Shown: positions 1 through 8,421 of the stretch, in pieces
Layout: the number at the start of each line of letters is the position of its first letter
Numbering within the stretch: position 1 is the stretch's first letter
Source: Brenneria corticis
GTDB lineage: Bacteria > Pseudomonadota > Gammaproteobacteria > Enterobacterales > Enterobacteriaceae
DNA length: 64,000 nt
Assembly (NCBI RefSeq): GCF_003115855.1
Contig: NZ_KZ819079.1
Location: forward strand, 1 to 64,000
Direction of reading: 5' to 3'
The notes under the pieces: generated by a model
Databases searched by the model: none
What the model saw: the letters and a program-made list of their open reading frames with translations, nothing else
Told to the model about the DNA's origin: nothing
Position numbers and translations under genes: made by a program

Positions 1-26
1 GTTATGCAATTCCGCTGTGAAGTCAA
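1..26 (-). promoter_or_regulatory. rRNA operon promoter P2, truncated by window edge
   Basis: TTGACT on the minus strand (21-26) lies about 70 bp downstream of the P1 -10, where rrn P2 promoters start. E. coli P2 has the same -35. The -10 would straddle the window edge (positions 4 and below), so it cannot be verified. Confidence 0.55.
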
Positions 27-87
27 GTGATTATTGCCTGGCTTCCTACCGTCATCGCAACCGCGTTGCCGCCGTTGCCCTGTCAGT

Positions 88-123
88 GGAGGCGCATTAT
101 AGGGAGTTCTCAGCGGCTTACAA
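88..123 (-). promoter_or_regulatory. rRNA operon promoter P1 (leftward)
   Basis: On the minus strand a -35 TTGTAA (118-123) and a perfect -10 TATAAT (96-101) are 16 bp apart. That is the short spacing typical of rrn P1 promoters, and a G/C-rich discriminator follows. The sequence from the -10 through ACTGACAGGG closely resembles E. coli rrnB P1. A/T-rich sequence just upstream (about 130-150) fits an UP element. The location beyond murI matches the E. coli order, where murI precedes an rRNA operon. The rRNA genes themselves lie outside the window. Confidence 0.85.
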
Positions 124-174
124 GGGCTAAATGCAAAAAAATAATCAAGCGCCTACTATTTACCCACAACCACG

Positions 175-1032
175 TTAAAGCGGTAGTTTTTCCAGCGAAT
201 AGAAGCCATAGCGCTGTAACACCGGCCAGAGCGTGGCAACTTTCGGCGTAATCGCCAGGCAATAAACCAGATTCTTTTCCGTTGAAAGGTGCGTCGCTTC
301 AAAATTGGCCACCAGCCATGCCGTTCTTCTGGCAATGGCCGAACCCGAATCCACCAGCCGGGTGCCATCCGGCAACGCCAGACGCAGTTCCTGCGCTAAT
401 AAAGGAAAATGGGTACACCCCAGCACCACCGTGTCCGGCGGTTCCGCTAGCCGCAGCCATGGCCGCAAGATTTTTTGCAGATCTTCGGTCGCGATGGTTT
501 CTCCCTGCAGCTTTGCCTCGGCCAGTGCAACCAGTTCAGCTGAGCCGAGTGATAATATCCGGCAATCATTCGCAAAACGGGCAATCAGTTCATGGGTATA
601 GGAACGCTGCACGGTGGCGCGGGTTGCCAGCAGGCCGACAACGCCGTTACGCGTTAGCTTCGCCGCCGGTTTAATTGCCGGCACCACCCCTACCACCGGA
701 AAAGTGAAACGTTCACGCAGGGCTGGAAGGGAAATGGTGCTTGCGGTGTTGCAGGCAATCACCACCAGCGACAGCTGGTGCTGCTGCTGAATAGCGCCAA
801 CAATCTTGACGACGCGTTCGATAATAAACTGCTGCGGTTTCTCGCCGTAGGGAAAAGCCTCGTTATCAAATGCGTAGATATAGTGGAGATCCGGCAATAG
901 CTGCCGGATCTCATCATAAACAGACAGCCCGCCCACGCCGGAGTCAAACACCAGAACCGTGGGACGGGATGGCAGGTCAGAAGGTATAGCTTCCGGTGAG
1001 ATAGTATTCTCGCCCTGCCGTACGGTAGCCAT
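175..1032 (-). CDS. murI: Glutamate racemase
   Basis: MurI interconverts L- and D-glutamate, supplying D-Glu for peptidoglycan in the cytoplasm. The 285-residue product has the family motifs DSGVGGLSV near the N-terminus, ACNTAS (first catalytic Cys) and GCTHFPLL (second catalytic Cys). The ATG at 1032 is chosen because the following residues (MATVRQ) align with the E. coli start; an upstream in-frame start at 1077 would add 15 residues lying deeper in btuB. The gene begins inside the end of btuB (56-bp overlap), the same arrangement as in E. coli, which implies co-transcription and possibly translational coupling. No clear hairpin terminator follows before the rrn promoter. Identification is very secure. 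Confidence 0.96.
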   Translation of the reverse strand: MATVRQGENTISPEAIPSDLPSRPTVLVFDSGVGGLSVYDEIRQLLPDLHYIYAFDNEAFPYGEKPQQFIIERVVKIVGAIQQQHQLSLVVIACNTASTISLPALRERFTFPVVGVVPAIKPAAKLTRNGVVGLLATRATVQRSYTHELIARFANDCRILSLGSAELVALAEAKLQGETIATEDLQKILRPWLRLAEPPDTVVLGCTHFPLLAQELRLALPDGTRLVDSGSAIARRTAWLVANFEATHLSTEKNLVYCLAITPKVATLWPVLQRYGFYSLEKLPL

Positions 1033-2851
1033 ATGCCGTCTCGTAATCTTTATCAAACAGGTTGGCGATTCTACCACGAACCGTTAGCTGAGAGGTGACG
1101 GGATATGAGGCGGCGAGATCGACGGTGCTATAGCTAGGCAGGCGGCGAGTGTTCTGCGCATTATCGAAGCGTTTTCCTACATACTGATAGCTGAGATCGA
1201 AATCGACGTCATACAACGTCCAATCGAGTTGATATTTAGCCTGCTGTTTAGCACGACGAGCCAATATTTTGTCATCTTCATCACTGCGAGCATCAAGATA
1301 GCCTAAAGTAATTTGATGATTCAAAATGCCGGTATCAAATGATCCCGTCCATTCAAGGCCTTTCATTGTCGCTGCTTTAACATTGTAATACGTGCCTGTA
1401 TTCGTAGCAGAGGCATATTCATAATTGATCAGATTATCAATTTTGTTGATGTAAGCGGACAAACGCCAATTCAACGGTCCTGTCACCCCCTCAAACCCGG
1501 CCTCCCACTGTTTTGATTCTTCTGGTTTCAGATTTTCATTCGAGTCGATGTCAAAGCGTTTCTGTCCGTATAATTGACCCAATGTTGGCGCCTGAAATCC
1601 CGTACCGTAGGAAAGTGTGACGCGATAATCAGGTACAAATTCCCACCCAGCGGCTACCTGCCATGTTCCATGATTTCCAAACTGCTCGTCATCATCTACA
1701 CGAGCCGATCCTTCTAATGTCACCGCGCCATACTGCTGCTGTGCGGTGATATAAGCTCCGGTATTGTCTTGCTTGTAGCCGTTCGCTTCTCGGGTTCCTG
1801 TATTAAAACTCACACCTTCGGATATCAGCTTTTGCCGTTTCCAATCAATACCCGCGCTGACCGTCCCCTGGGCGATGGCAAAAGTATTTCCCCATTGCAG
1901 ATTACGCTGCTCCATGTCGTCCAGAGAATGAGCCGCGCCATAGCGCCCTTGGGTGCTGACATAGTTAAGCATGCTGTATTTTTGGTAGCTGGCGATCAAT
2001 TGAGAGGCGTAAATTCCCTGCGAGAAACGTAAGCCGGTGCTGTAGGTATGATTATAAATTTGTTGCTTATCACTACTTCCTGGGCCTCCCGCGTCATAAT
2101 CATTATTCGCTCCATAGCCATAGCCGCGTAAGAACCCTGAGAAACGCTCATCAAATTTATGTTCAACACCCGCCCAAAACGCTTTATTTCGCCAACCGTC
2201 TCTATCCCTATCACCGCTATAAGTGGAATTGGGCTGGACATTGAAACCTTTAGTGTCCTGATAGGCACCGGCCAACGTGACTTTTGTATTATCCGCTATC
2301 GTATGGCGGACACTGCCGCCGTATTCCTGATAGTGATTTGAACCCACGCCAGCATGCAGATTGGCGCTGTCACTATCAGTCTGCGTAATGATGTTAATCA
2401 CACCGCCAATTGCATCCGCACCATATACGGCAGAACGAGGCCCGCGAATAAATTCAATGCGCTGTACGAGGGAGATCGGTATCTGGTTGAAATCAACATC
2501 GCCTGTAATGCCAGGTTTTGCAACAGGGACACCATCAATCAGAACCAGAGTATGACGCGCTTCTGAACCGCGGATAAACATTGACGCACTTTGTCCCAGT
2601 CCCCCATTCTGCGCGATATCCACGCCCGGCAACCGACGCATGGCTTCTAATACATTTTTCGCCTGCCAACGATCTATATCGTCACGGGTAACGATATCGA
2701 TTGGCGCGAGAACGGAGGAAACAGGTTGCGGGAACCGGTTCGCCGTAACGACCAGTTCTTCGGCATTCTCTTGCGGTGAATTATTGTCTTGCGCCCAGGC
2801 GGAAAAAGCTGTGACAGAGAGCGCCGTCAGCAGCATGGTTTTATTAAACAT
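977..2851 (-). CDS. btuB: Vitamin B12 outer-membrane TonB-dependent receptor BtuB
   Basis: BtuB imports cobalamins across the outer membrane using TonB energy. The 624-residue precursor has a signal peptide (MFNKTMLLTALS... ending SAWA), a TonB box-like segment EELVVTANR shortly after cleavage, a plug domain (LEAMRRLPGVDI, IEFIRGPRSAVYG) and a 22-strand-type barrel ending in a terminal aromatic residue (YLTGSYTF). The start at 2851 is chosen over the in-frame ATG at 2866 because MFNKTML begins a standard signal peptide and sits just after the sequestering hairpin of the B12 leader. Expression is predicted to be repressed by adenosylcobalamin through the riboswitch upstream. Its 3' end overlaps murI. 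Confidence 0.96.
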   Translation of the reverse strand: MFNKTMLLTALSVTAFSAWAQDNNSPQENAEELVVTANRFPQPVSSVLAPIDIVTRDDIDRWQAKNVLEAMRRLPGVDIAQNGGLGQSASMFIRGSEARHTLVLIDGVPVAKPGITGDVDFNQIPISLVQRIEFIRGPRSAVYGADAIGGVINIITQTDSDSANLHAGVGSNHYQEYGGSVRHTIADNTKVTLAGAYQDTKGFNVQPNSTYSGDRDRDGWRNKAFWAGVEHKFDERFSGFLRGYGYGANNDYDAGGPGSSDKQQIYNHTYSTGLRFSQGIYASQLIASYQKYSMLNYVSTQGRYGAAHSLDDMEQRNLQWGNTFAIAQGTVSAGIDWKRQKLISEGVSFNTGTREANGYKQDNTGAYITAQQQYGAVTLEGSARVDDDEQFGNHGTWQVAAGWEFVPDYRVTLSYGTGFQAPTLGQLYGQKRFDIDSNENLKPEESKQWEAGFEGVTGPLNWRLSAYINKIDNLINYEYASATNTGTYYNVKAATMKGLEWTGSFDTGILNHQITLGYLDARSDEDDKILARRAKQQAKYQLDWTLYDVDFDLSYQYVGKRFDNAQNTRRLPSYSTVDLAASYPVTSQLTVRGRIANLFDKDYETAYGYRTAGREYYLTGSYTF

Positions 2852-2858
2852 GAGTCGA

Positions 2859-2883
2859 GCATCCAAACCATATATAAGGATGC
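2859..2883 (-). promoter_or_regulatory. Ribosome-site sequestering hairpin of btuB leader
   Basis: On the minus strand GCATCC (2878-2883) pairs with GGATGC (2859-2864) across a 13-nt loop, ending 7 bases before the btuB ATG. E. coli btuB has a hairpin at the same place that hides the translation start when the aptamer binds ligand. This makes translational control likely here as well. Confidence 0.7.
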
Positions 2884-2935
2884 CGCATTACCATGATGAA
2901 TAGCACGCGATGATCATGGTCGTTGCGACGTTATA

Positions 2936-3139
2936 CCGGCAGGTCTTCGGGCTTGGGGCCGTTGTTACTTTTATTCTCGACAGCTATTCGTAACAGCTTG
3001 TTCGTAACAACAAAGGACGATGACTTCCCATCATGAATGACAGTGTCTGCATATATGCTATCGCCCGGACCACCCTTACCGCTGCGCGTCAGCTCCAGAT
3101 TTGCACTGGATTCCCTTTTAACTCATGCTGCGAGGCCGG
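2936..3139 (-). ncRNA. Cobalamin riboswitch aptamer (btuB leader)
   Basis: The minus strand holds the conserved B12 box AGCCCGAAGACCTGCC (about 2938-2953). It also has the upstream conserved blocks GGGAATCCAGTGCAAATCTG and CTGACGCGCAGCGGTAAGG, and GGGAAGTCATC between them and the box. The ends (GGCCGG at 3134-3139, CCGGCAGG at 2936-2943) can pair as P1. Order and spacing match the E. coli btuB aptamer. Adenosylcobalamin binding is expected to shut off btuB. The btuB promoter should lie just upstream, within about 3140-3250. Confidence 0.93.
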
Positions 3140-3287
3140 ACAATCATGCTACGATCGCCTTACGCAGATGTCTAGACTGCCATTTTCATTGCCGGGCGAT
3201 CGCGCGACAAAACTGGACATCCCGGCCGGATTCCCTACAATTCCCGGCCAATAAAGTCCTTTTAGATGCCGTTCAGACGAGAAAACC

Positions 3288-4391
3288 ATGACACCAGAAT
3301 GCCTGCCCATTGATCGGTACGACGATCAACTCGCCCAAAAAACAGAACGCCTGCGCGGGATGATGGCGCCGTTCGGGGCGCCGGAGCCAGTGGTTTTCCG
3401 CTCGCCCGTTCAGCATTACCGCATGCGCGCCGAGTTTCGTATCTGGCACGACGGTGACGATATCTATCACATCATGTTTGATCAGCAGACCAAACAGCGT
3501 ATTCGCGTCGATAGCTTTCCCGCGGCCAGTGAACTGATAAACCGGCTGATGCCGGCATTGATCGAGGCGCTGCGCCCCAATCCTGTCCTGCGGCGCAAGC
3601 TGTTCCAGATTGACTACCTGTCGACGCTGAGCGGCGAGGCGGTGGTTTCCCTACTCTATCACCGTCCGCTGGATGAAGAGTGGCGGCGGCATGCCGTCGC
3701 CCTGCGCGATGCGTTGCGCGCGCAGGGGTTTGCGCTGCAGCTGATTGGCCGGGCGACCAAAACCAAGATTTGCCTGGAGCGGGATTACGTGGATGAACGC
3801 CTGCCCGTCGCCGGGCGCGAGATGATTTACCGTCAGGTTGAAAACAGCTTCACCCAGCCCAACGCGGCGGTGAATATCCATATGCTGGAGTGGGCGCTGG
3901 ACGCCACGCAAGATTCAACAGGGGATTTGCTGGAACTGTACTGCGGCAACGGCAACTTCTCACTGGCGCTGGCGCGCAATTTTGATCGCGTGCTGGCGAC
4001 CGAAATCGCCAAGCCCTCGGTGGCGGCCGCGCAGTACAACATTGCGGCCAATCATATTGATAACGTACAGATTATTCGTATGGCGGCGGAAGAGTTTACC
4101 CAGGCCATCAACGGCGTACGTCAATTCAAGCGCTTACAGGGCATCGATCTGACGGGCTATCGCTGCGAAACCATTTTCGTCGATCCCCCGCGCAGCGGGC
4201 TGGACGAGGAAACGGTCAGGCTGGTGCAGGCTTATCCAAGCATTCTCTATATTTCCTGCAACCCGGAAACGCTGTGTCATAATCTGCAAACGCTGACGGA
4301 AACGCATCACATCAGCCGGTTGGCGCTGTTTGACCAGTTTCCCTACACCCATCATATGGAGTGCGGCGTGCTGCTGGAGCGGCGTCAGTAG
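3288..4391 (+). CDS. trmA: tRNA (uracil-54-C5)-methyltransferase
   Basis: TrmA makes ribothymidine at position 54 of tRNAs using S-adenosylmethionine. At 367 residues it is the usual length. A SAM-binding motif LLELYCGNGNFS lies near residue 213, DPPRSGLDEETV near 300, and the nucleophilic cysteine is Cys324 in ISCNPETL. The general base is Glu358 in HHMECGVLLE. The gene is divergent from btuB, as in E. coli, and ends 16 bp from convergent yijD. The start is the first ATG; upstream sequence belongs to the B12 leader region. Confidence 0.96.
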   Translation: MTPECLPIDRYDDQLAQKTERLRGMMAPFGAPEPVVFRSPVQHYRMRAEFRIWHDGDDIYHIMFDQQTKQRIRVDSFPAASELINRLMPALIEALRPNPVLRRKLFQIDYLSTLSGEAVVSLLYHRPLDEEWRRHAVALRDALRAQGFALQLIGRATKTKICLERDYVDERLPVAGREMIYRQVENSFTQPNAAVNIHMLEWALDATQDSTGDLLELYCGNGNFSLALARNFDRVLATEIAKPSVAAAQYNIAANHIDNVQIIRMAAEEFTQAINGVRQFKRLQGIDLTGYRCETIFVDPPRSGLDEETVRLVQAYPSILYISCNPETLCHNLQTLTETHHISRLALFDQFPYTHHMECGVLLERRQ

Positions 4392-4407
4392 CCCGCGCCA
4401 CTGCGCC

Positions 4408-4788
4408 TTATGCCTCGGGAGTATCGCTCTCTTTGACGGATTTTCGGGCCTTCAGCTTCAGGCCGATCCAGAATACCAATGCCACGCAGAGAATCGAGGG
4501 CACGAAGTTTGAGCCGATGGCGGGGTACTCGACGCGGACAATGGCGCTGTAAAGCAGCAATCCCAGCAGAAAACAGGCCGCCGCCAGCAGAGGCGTGCCC
4601 TCGGACATGCTGTGATTCATATAGCGCTGGTGCAGGCAACAGACGGATAAAATCAGCGCAAGCAGAGGGAATATCGAAAAGGGGACGATGGCGCTAAACA
4701 ACGCGGCGAATGAGCCGTTAACCGACAGGCCCGCGGCCAGCGCCAGAAGCAACGTACCTTTTTCCCGATGATAGGATTGTTCTGTCAT
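4408..4788 (-). CDS. yijD: YijD family inner-membrane protein (DUF1422)
   Basis: A 126-residue hydrophobic protein with about four predicted membrane segments (LLLALAAGLSV, FSIFPLLALILSV, LLAAACFLLGLLLY, FVPSILCVALVFWIGL) and a charged C-terminal tail. It is recognised as YijD by sequence character and by its fixed position downstream of fabR, with which it likely forms an operon (35-bp gap). The biochemical function of the family is unknown; the tie to fabR suggests a link to membrane lipid control, which is inference only. Confidence 0.85.
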   Translation of the reverse strand: MTEQSYHREKGTLLLALAAGLSVNGSFAALFSAIVPFSIFPLLALILSVCCLHQRYMNHSMSEGTPLLAAACFLLGLLLYSAIVRVEYPAIGSNFVPSILCVALVFWIGLKLKARKSVKESDTPEA

Positions 4789-4823
4789 GCTTTTCTCTTC
4801 TCATACCTGTATATATCTAAAAT

Positions 4824-5453
4824 TCACGCTGCGCCCGAGCGGTTGTCCTGCTCTTTGCGATACCAGTAATAGGCGCCTTTGGAAATCATGCGCAGTTGCA
4901 ATACCAGGCGCTCTTCCAGCTGTCTTCGCTGTTCCGGTCCGACATCCAGCGCTTCCGCCCCGGCACTGAAAACGATGGTCACCATCGCTTCCGACTGCGC
5001 TTCCGCAAAACTGCGCGGGATATGATTTTCGACCTCCAGATAATCCGCCAGTTCGGCGATAAAATGCTGAATCTCACGCGCGACCGCCGCACGGAAAGCC
5101 GCGGAAGTGCCTGAGCGCTCACGTAATAACAATCTGAAAGCATTCGGGTTATTGCCAATAAATTCCATAAAGGTCGAGACAGAGGTTTTTATTACGCTGC
5201 CGCTTTTGGCAATCCGCTGCCGCGCCTGGCGCATCAGTTGGCGCAACATTAGCCCGCTTTCATCCACCATCGTCAGCCCCAGTTCATCCACATCACGGAA
5301 GTGGCGGTAGAAAGATGTCGGCGCGATACCGGCTTCACGGGCGACTTCACGTAAACTCAGGCTGGCAAAACTACGCTCGGCGCTTAACTGGCTGAACGCC
5401 GCCTCAATAAGGGAACGACGCGTCCGTTCTTTTTGTTGTGCTCTGACACCCAT
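4824..5453 (-). CDS. fabR: TetR-family repressor of unsaturated fatty acid synthesis FabR
   Basis: FabR senses the unsaturated/saturated acyl pool and represses fabA and fabB. The 209-residue product has an N-terminal TetR helix-turn-helix (SLSLREVAREAGIAPTSFYRHF, about residues 28-50) followed by an all-helical ligand domain that is nearly identical to E. coli FabR as remembered. The start MGVRAQQKER at 5453 is chosen because homology begins there; an in-frame upstream ATG at 5567 would add 38 residues and overlap the promoter region. It lies in a yijD-fabR operon divergent from sthA. Confidence 0.94.
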   Translation of the reverse strand: MGVRAQQKERTRRSLIEAAFSQLSAERSFASLSLREVAREAGIAPTSFYRHFRDVDELGLTMVDESGLMLRQLMRQARQRIAKSGSVIKTSVSTFMEFIGNNPNAFRLLLRERSGTSAAFRAAVAREIQHFIAELADYLEVENHIPRSFAEAQSEAMVTIVFSAGAEALDVGPEQRRQLEERLVLQLRMISKGAYYWYRKEQDNRSGAA

Positions 5454-5498
5454 TATCCTGCCCAAATCATCTGCTCTCCTTTCCAGAAAGGCACTATA

Positions 5499-5536
5499 GC
5501 AAACTTTATTGTCAACATAGCGGGACAAAGTTTGCC
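5499..5536. promoter_or_regulatory. Inverted repeat between fabR and sthA (candidate operator)
   Basis: GCAAACTTT-ATTGTC (5499-5513) is mirrored by GACAAAGTTTGCC (5524-5536), an imperfect palindrome with a short spacer. It sits beside an extended -10-like TGCTATAGT on the minus strand (5493-5501) that would serve fabR. Location and symmetry suggest an autoregulatory or sthA-related operator. It does not match the published FabR palindrome of fabA/fabB, so the binding protein is unknown. Confidence 0.35.
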
Positions 5537-5646
5537 ATATTAAAAATGTGATAATAGGTTTCCACAATAAATATCAGGGTGATTGGGATCCCGCACAGGC
5601 GATGTTACAATCACGTTATCATTTTGTACAAACAGGTTATCCGATT

Positions 5647-7053
5647 ATGACCCTACAACAGCAATTCGATTATGATGCCATCGTTATCGGTTCCGGCCCG
5701 GGGGGCGAAGGCGCCGCCATGGGATTGTCCAAGCAGGGCGCCAAAATAGCGGTGATTGAACGGCACTATAATGTCGGCGGCGGCTGCACCCATTGGGGAA
5801 CCATCCCTTCCAAAGCGCTGCGCCATGCCGTCAGCCGTATTATTGAATTTAACCAGAACCCGCTCTACAGCGATAACGCCCGCATTATCAGTTCCTCCTT
5901 TTCCGATATCCTGCGCCACGCCGACAGCGTAATCGGCCAGCAAACCCAGATGCGTCAGGGGTTTTATGAACGTAACCAGTGCGCGTTGTTCTCCGGCGAG
6001 GCCCGGTTTATCGATGCCCATACCCTTGCGGTGCATTATCCGGACAATACCCACGACACGCTGACCGCAGCCAATATCATTATTGCCAGCGGCTCGCGCC
6101 CCTACCACCCCGCAGCGGTCGACTTTGACCACCCCCGCATCTACGACAGCGACTCCATCCTGCAACTCGACCACGAACCCAGACATGTGATTATCTACGG
6201 CGCCGGGGTGATTGGCTGCGAGTACGCGTCCATTTTTCGCGGCCTTAACGTCAAGGTTGATCTGATCAATACCCGCGATCGCCTGCTGGCCTTCCTCGAT
6301 CAGGAGATGTCGGACGCCCTGTCCTACCACTTCTGGAATAACGGCGTGGTGATCCGCCATAACGAGGAGTTTGAAAGCATCGAGGGGGTGGAAGACGGCG
6401 TTATCGTCAACCTCAAGTCCGGTAAAAAGATGAAGGCTGACTGTCTGCTGTACGCCAACGGCCGCACCGGCAACACCGAAACGCTCGGTCTGGAACAGAT
6501 CGGCCTGAGTACCGACAGCCGCGGACAACTTAACGTCAACAGCCTGTATCAGACCGGGCTGGCGCATATTTACGCCGTCGGCGACGTTATCGGCTACCCC
6601 AGTCTGGCTTCCGCGGCTTACGACCAGGGCCGCCTCGCCGCACAGGCCATCATCAAAGGCGATGCCAACGCTCATCTGATCGAAGATATTCCCACCGGAA
6701 TTTATACCATTCCTGAAATCAGCTCCGTGGGAAAAACCGAGCAGCAGCTCACGGCAATGAAAGTCCCCTATGAAGTGGGCCGGGCGCAGTTCAAACATCT
6801 GGCGCGCGCGCAGATTGTCGGCATGAACGTGGGAAGCCTGAAGCTCTTATTCCACCGCGAGACGAAACAGATTCTGGGCATTCACTGTTTCGGCGAGCGC
6901 GCGGCGGAGATTATTCATATCGGACAGGCGATTATGGAACAGAAAGGTGAAGGTAATACTATCGAATACTTCATTAATACCACCTTCAATTACCCGACCA
7001 TGGCGGAAGCCTACCGGGTTGCCGCGCTAAATGGGTTAAACCGCCTGTTCTGA
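5647..7053 (+). CDS. sthA: Soluble pyridine nucleotide transhydrogenase
   Basis: SthA (UdhA) is a cytoplasmic FAD enzyme moving hydride from NADPH to NAD+. The 468-residue protein has an N-terminal FAD dinucleotide fold (IVIGSGPGGEGAAMG), the GGGCTHWGTIPSKAL segment, where a Thr replaces the second redox cysteine of related disulfide reductases, an NAD(P) fold (VIIYGAGVIGCEYAS), the second FAD contact (YAVGDVIGYPSLAS) and a dimerisation domain. The ATG at 5647 aligns with the E. coli start; the longer in-frame ORF from 5548 is rejected because it runs through the promoter region. The last 18 bp overlap the 3' end of convergent oxyR. Confidence 0.95.
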   Translation: MTLQQQFDYDAIVIGSGPGGEGAAMGLSKQGAKIAVIERHYNVGGGCTHWGTIPSKALRHAVSRIIEFNQNPLYSDNARIISSSFSDILRHADSVIGQQTQMRQGFYERNQCALFSGEARFIDAHTLAVHYPDNTHDTLTAANIIIASGSRPYHPAAVDFDHPRIYDSDSILQLDHEPRHVIIYGAGVIGCEYASIFRGLNVKVDLINTRDRLLAFLDQEMSDALSYHFWNNGVVIRHNEEFESIEGVEDGVIVNLKSGKKMKADCLLYANGRTGNTETLGLEQIGLSTDSRGQLNVNSLYQTGLAHIYAVGDVIGYPSLASAAYDQGRLAAQAIIKGDANAHLIEDIPTGIYTIPEISSVGKTEQQLTAMKVPYEVGRAQFKHLARAQIVGMNVGSLKLLFHRETKQILGIHCFGERAAEIIHIGQAIMEQKGEGNTIEYFINTTFNYPTMAEAYRVAALNGLNRLF

Positions 7054-7953
7054 GGCGGTATCCATATAGATTTGCATATGTTCGCGGATGGTATCGGCCA
7101 GTTGCTCATAGCGCCCGCGCAGCGGCGAGCCGGGGCGGTAAATCAGAGCGATGGTGCGCTTCGGCTCCGGTTTGTAGCAGGGCAGATAGCAGACGCCGTC
7201 GCGCTCGCGTTCATGGGGCACCGCCAGCGCCGGCAATAACGTGATGCCGCTGCCCGCCGCCACCATATTGCGCAGCGTTTCCAGGCTGGTGGCGCGAAAA
7301 TGCGTGTCCTCGTCCGCTCCGGCCTGAAAACAGAACCCCAGCGCCTGATCGCGCAGGCAGTGTCCGTCTTCCAGCATCAGCAATTTCTCGCCGGATAGGT
7401 CGGCCATCGCCACCCGCTCGCGGTTGGCCCAGGGGTGCCCCTGATAAATCGCCAGTTTCATCGGTTCGTCAAACAAGGGGACTTCGATAAAGGCTTCAGA
7501 CTCTTTCACCAACGCCAAGATGGCGCAATCCAGCTTGCCGCTGTCCAACTGCGCCAACAGCTGATGGGTTTGTGCTTCATGCAGATACATTTCAAGCTTG
7601 GGGAAGGTGCGGTGCAGCATGGGAATGATTTGCGGCAGCAGGTAAGGCCCCACCGTCGGGATCAGACCGATATGCAGCGGCCCTGACATGGTTTCCCCCT
7701 GCTGGCTGGCCATCTCTTTCAAGACCTTGACTTCACGTAATACGGTGCGCGCCTGTTCAACCAGCAATAAACCCGCCTGCGTAAACAGCACCTTTCTACT
7801 GGTCCGCTCCAGCAGCATAACGCCTAATTCATCTTCCAGCTTACGAATTTGTCCACTGAGCGTTGGCTGACTAACGTGGCAAGAATCCGCGGCGCGCCGG
7901 AAATGACGATGTTCTGCCAACGCCACCAGATACTCCAGATCCCGAATATTCAT
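7036..7953 (-). CDS. oxyR: Hydrogen peroxide sensor-regulator OxyR (LysR family)
   Basis: OxyR activates antioxidant genes after oxidation by peroxide. The 305-residue protein starts with a LysR winged helix (HFRRAADSCHVSQPTLSGQI, about residues 18-37). It carries both redox cysteines at the classical positions, Cys199 (EDGHCLRDQ) and Cys208 (LGFCFQ), which form the activating disulfide. The gene overlaps sthA tail to tail. In E. coli the upstream divergent gene is the small RNA oxyS; no clear OxyS-like sequence was recognised here. Confidence 0.95.
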   Translation of the reverse strand: MNIRDLEYLVALAEHRHFRRAADSCHVSQPTLSGQIRKLEDELGVMLLERTSRKVLFTQAGLLLVEQARTVLREVKVLKEMASQQGETMSGPLHIGLIPTVGPYLLPQIIPMLHRTFPKLEMYLHEAQTHQLLAQLDSGKLDCAILALVKESEAFIEVPLFDEPMKLAIYQGHPWANRERVAMADLSGEKLLMLEDGHCLRDQALGFCFQAGADEDTHFRATSLETLRNMVAAGSGITLLPALAVPHERERDGVCYLPCYKPEPKRTIALIYRPGSPLRGRYEQLADTIREHMQIYMDTASEQAV

Positions 7954-8400
7954 TTATTATTCTCCTTATTGTGATAGCAAGTGACGATAGATAGAATAAC
8001 AACGATAGGAATTTGCTATCAATAGCTAAAATGAATAATATATCCCACCGTGCGTATCTATTTATTTCTACCTAAGTAAAACAACATCTTTACTATTAAT
8101 AGGTCGAGTCCATGTTTATCAGCCCGCGCTTTCAGCCACCTGTCACGCTATAACGAGTTAACGGGCGTATTCAAGCAATTTGGCGTTGATAGCATTTTGT
8201 GTCTCCCGGCTAACGACATATTTGTGATGAATGCCGGAAAGCAGATCAATACGCAGACAATATCGTATTCCTCCGCTGGGGGAATAGAGAATTCGCCAAT
8301 ATGCTGATGAAAAAACCCGGCGTTGAATGCCGCAGAAACAGAGGGCGGTTTTATCCGGCGATTTAATGGGAGAGACGGCGAACCTTGAGCGATAAGATCG
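7954..8400. other. oxyR-metF intergenic region with an unexplained open frame
   Basis: This gap of about 450 bp holds the oxyR promoter region at its left end. From about 8403 down to a TAA at 8158-8160 the minus strand is open for some 80 codons without a usable ATG, ending ...NAINAKLLEYAR. It resembles no family I recognise and could be the 3' remnant of a lost gene or chance. Many enterobacteria carry ppc and arg genes between metF and oxyR; none is present here. No RNA gene could be recognised. Confidence 0.3.
8005..8019. promoter_or_regulatory. OxyR-type half operator upstream of oxyR
   Basis: ATAG-7-CTAT at 8005-8019 matches one complete element of the OxyR motif, which is two ATAG-7-CTAT elements separated by 7 bp. 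Further ATAG tetramers occur at 7987, 7991 and 8022 but not at the exact spacing. It lies about 50 bp upstream of the oxyR start, where autoregulation would be expected. Confidence 0.4.
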
Positions 8401-8421
8401 AGAACCCCGCGGCGGCGGGGT
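8401..8421 (-). terminator. Hairpin downstream of metF
   Basis: AACCCCGC and GCGGGGTT form a strong stem 16 bp after the metF stop. The following minus-strand sequence is only modestly T-rich (TTCTCGATCTT), so termination is plausible but not textbook. Confidence 0.5.

Noticed and set aside
5653..6798. 381-codon open frame on the minus strand inside sthA
   Set aside because: It is the antisense shadow of a highly conserved G/C-rich enzyme gene; its translation has no family character and no ribosome site.
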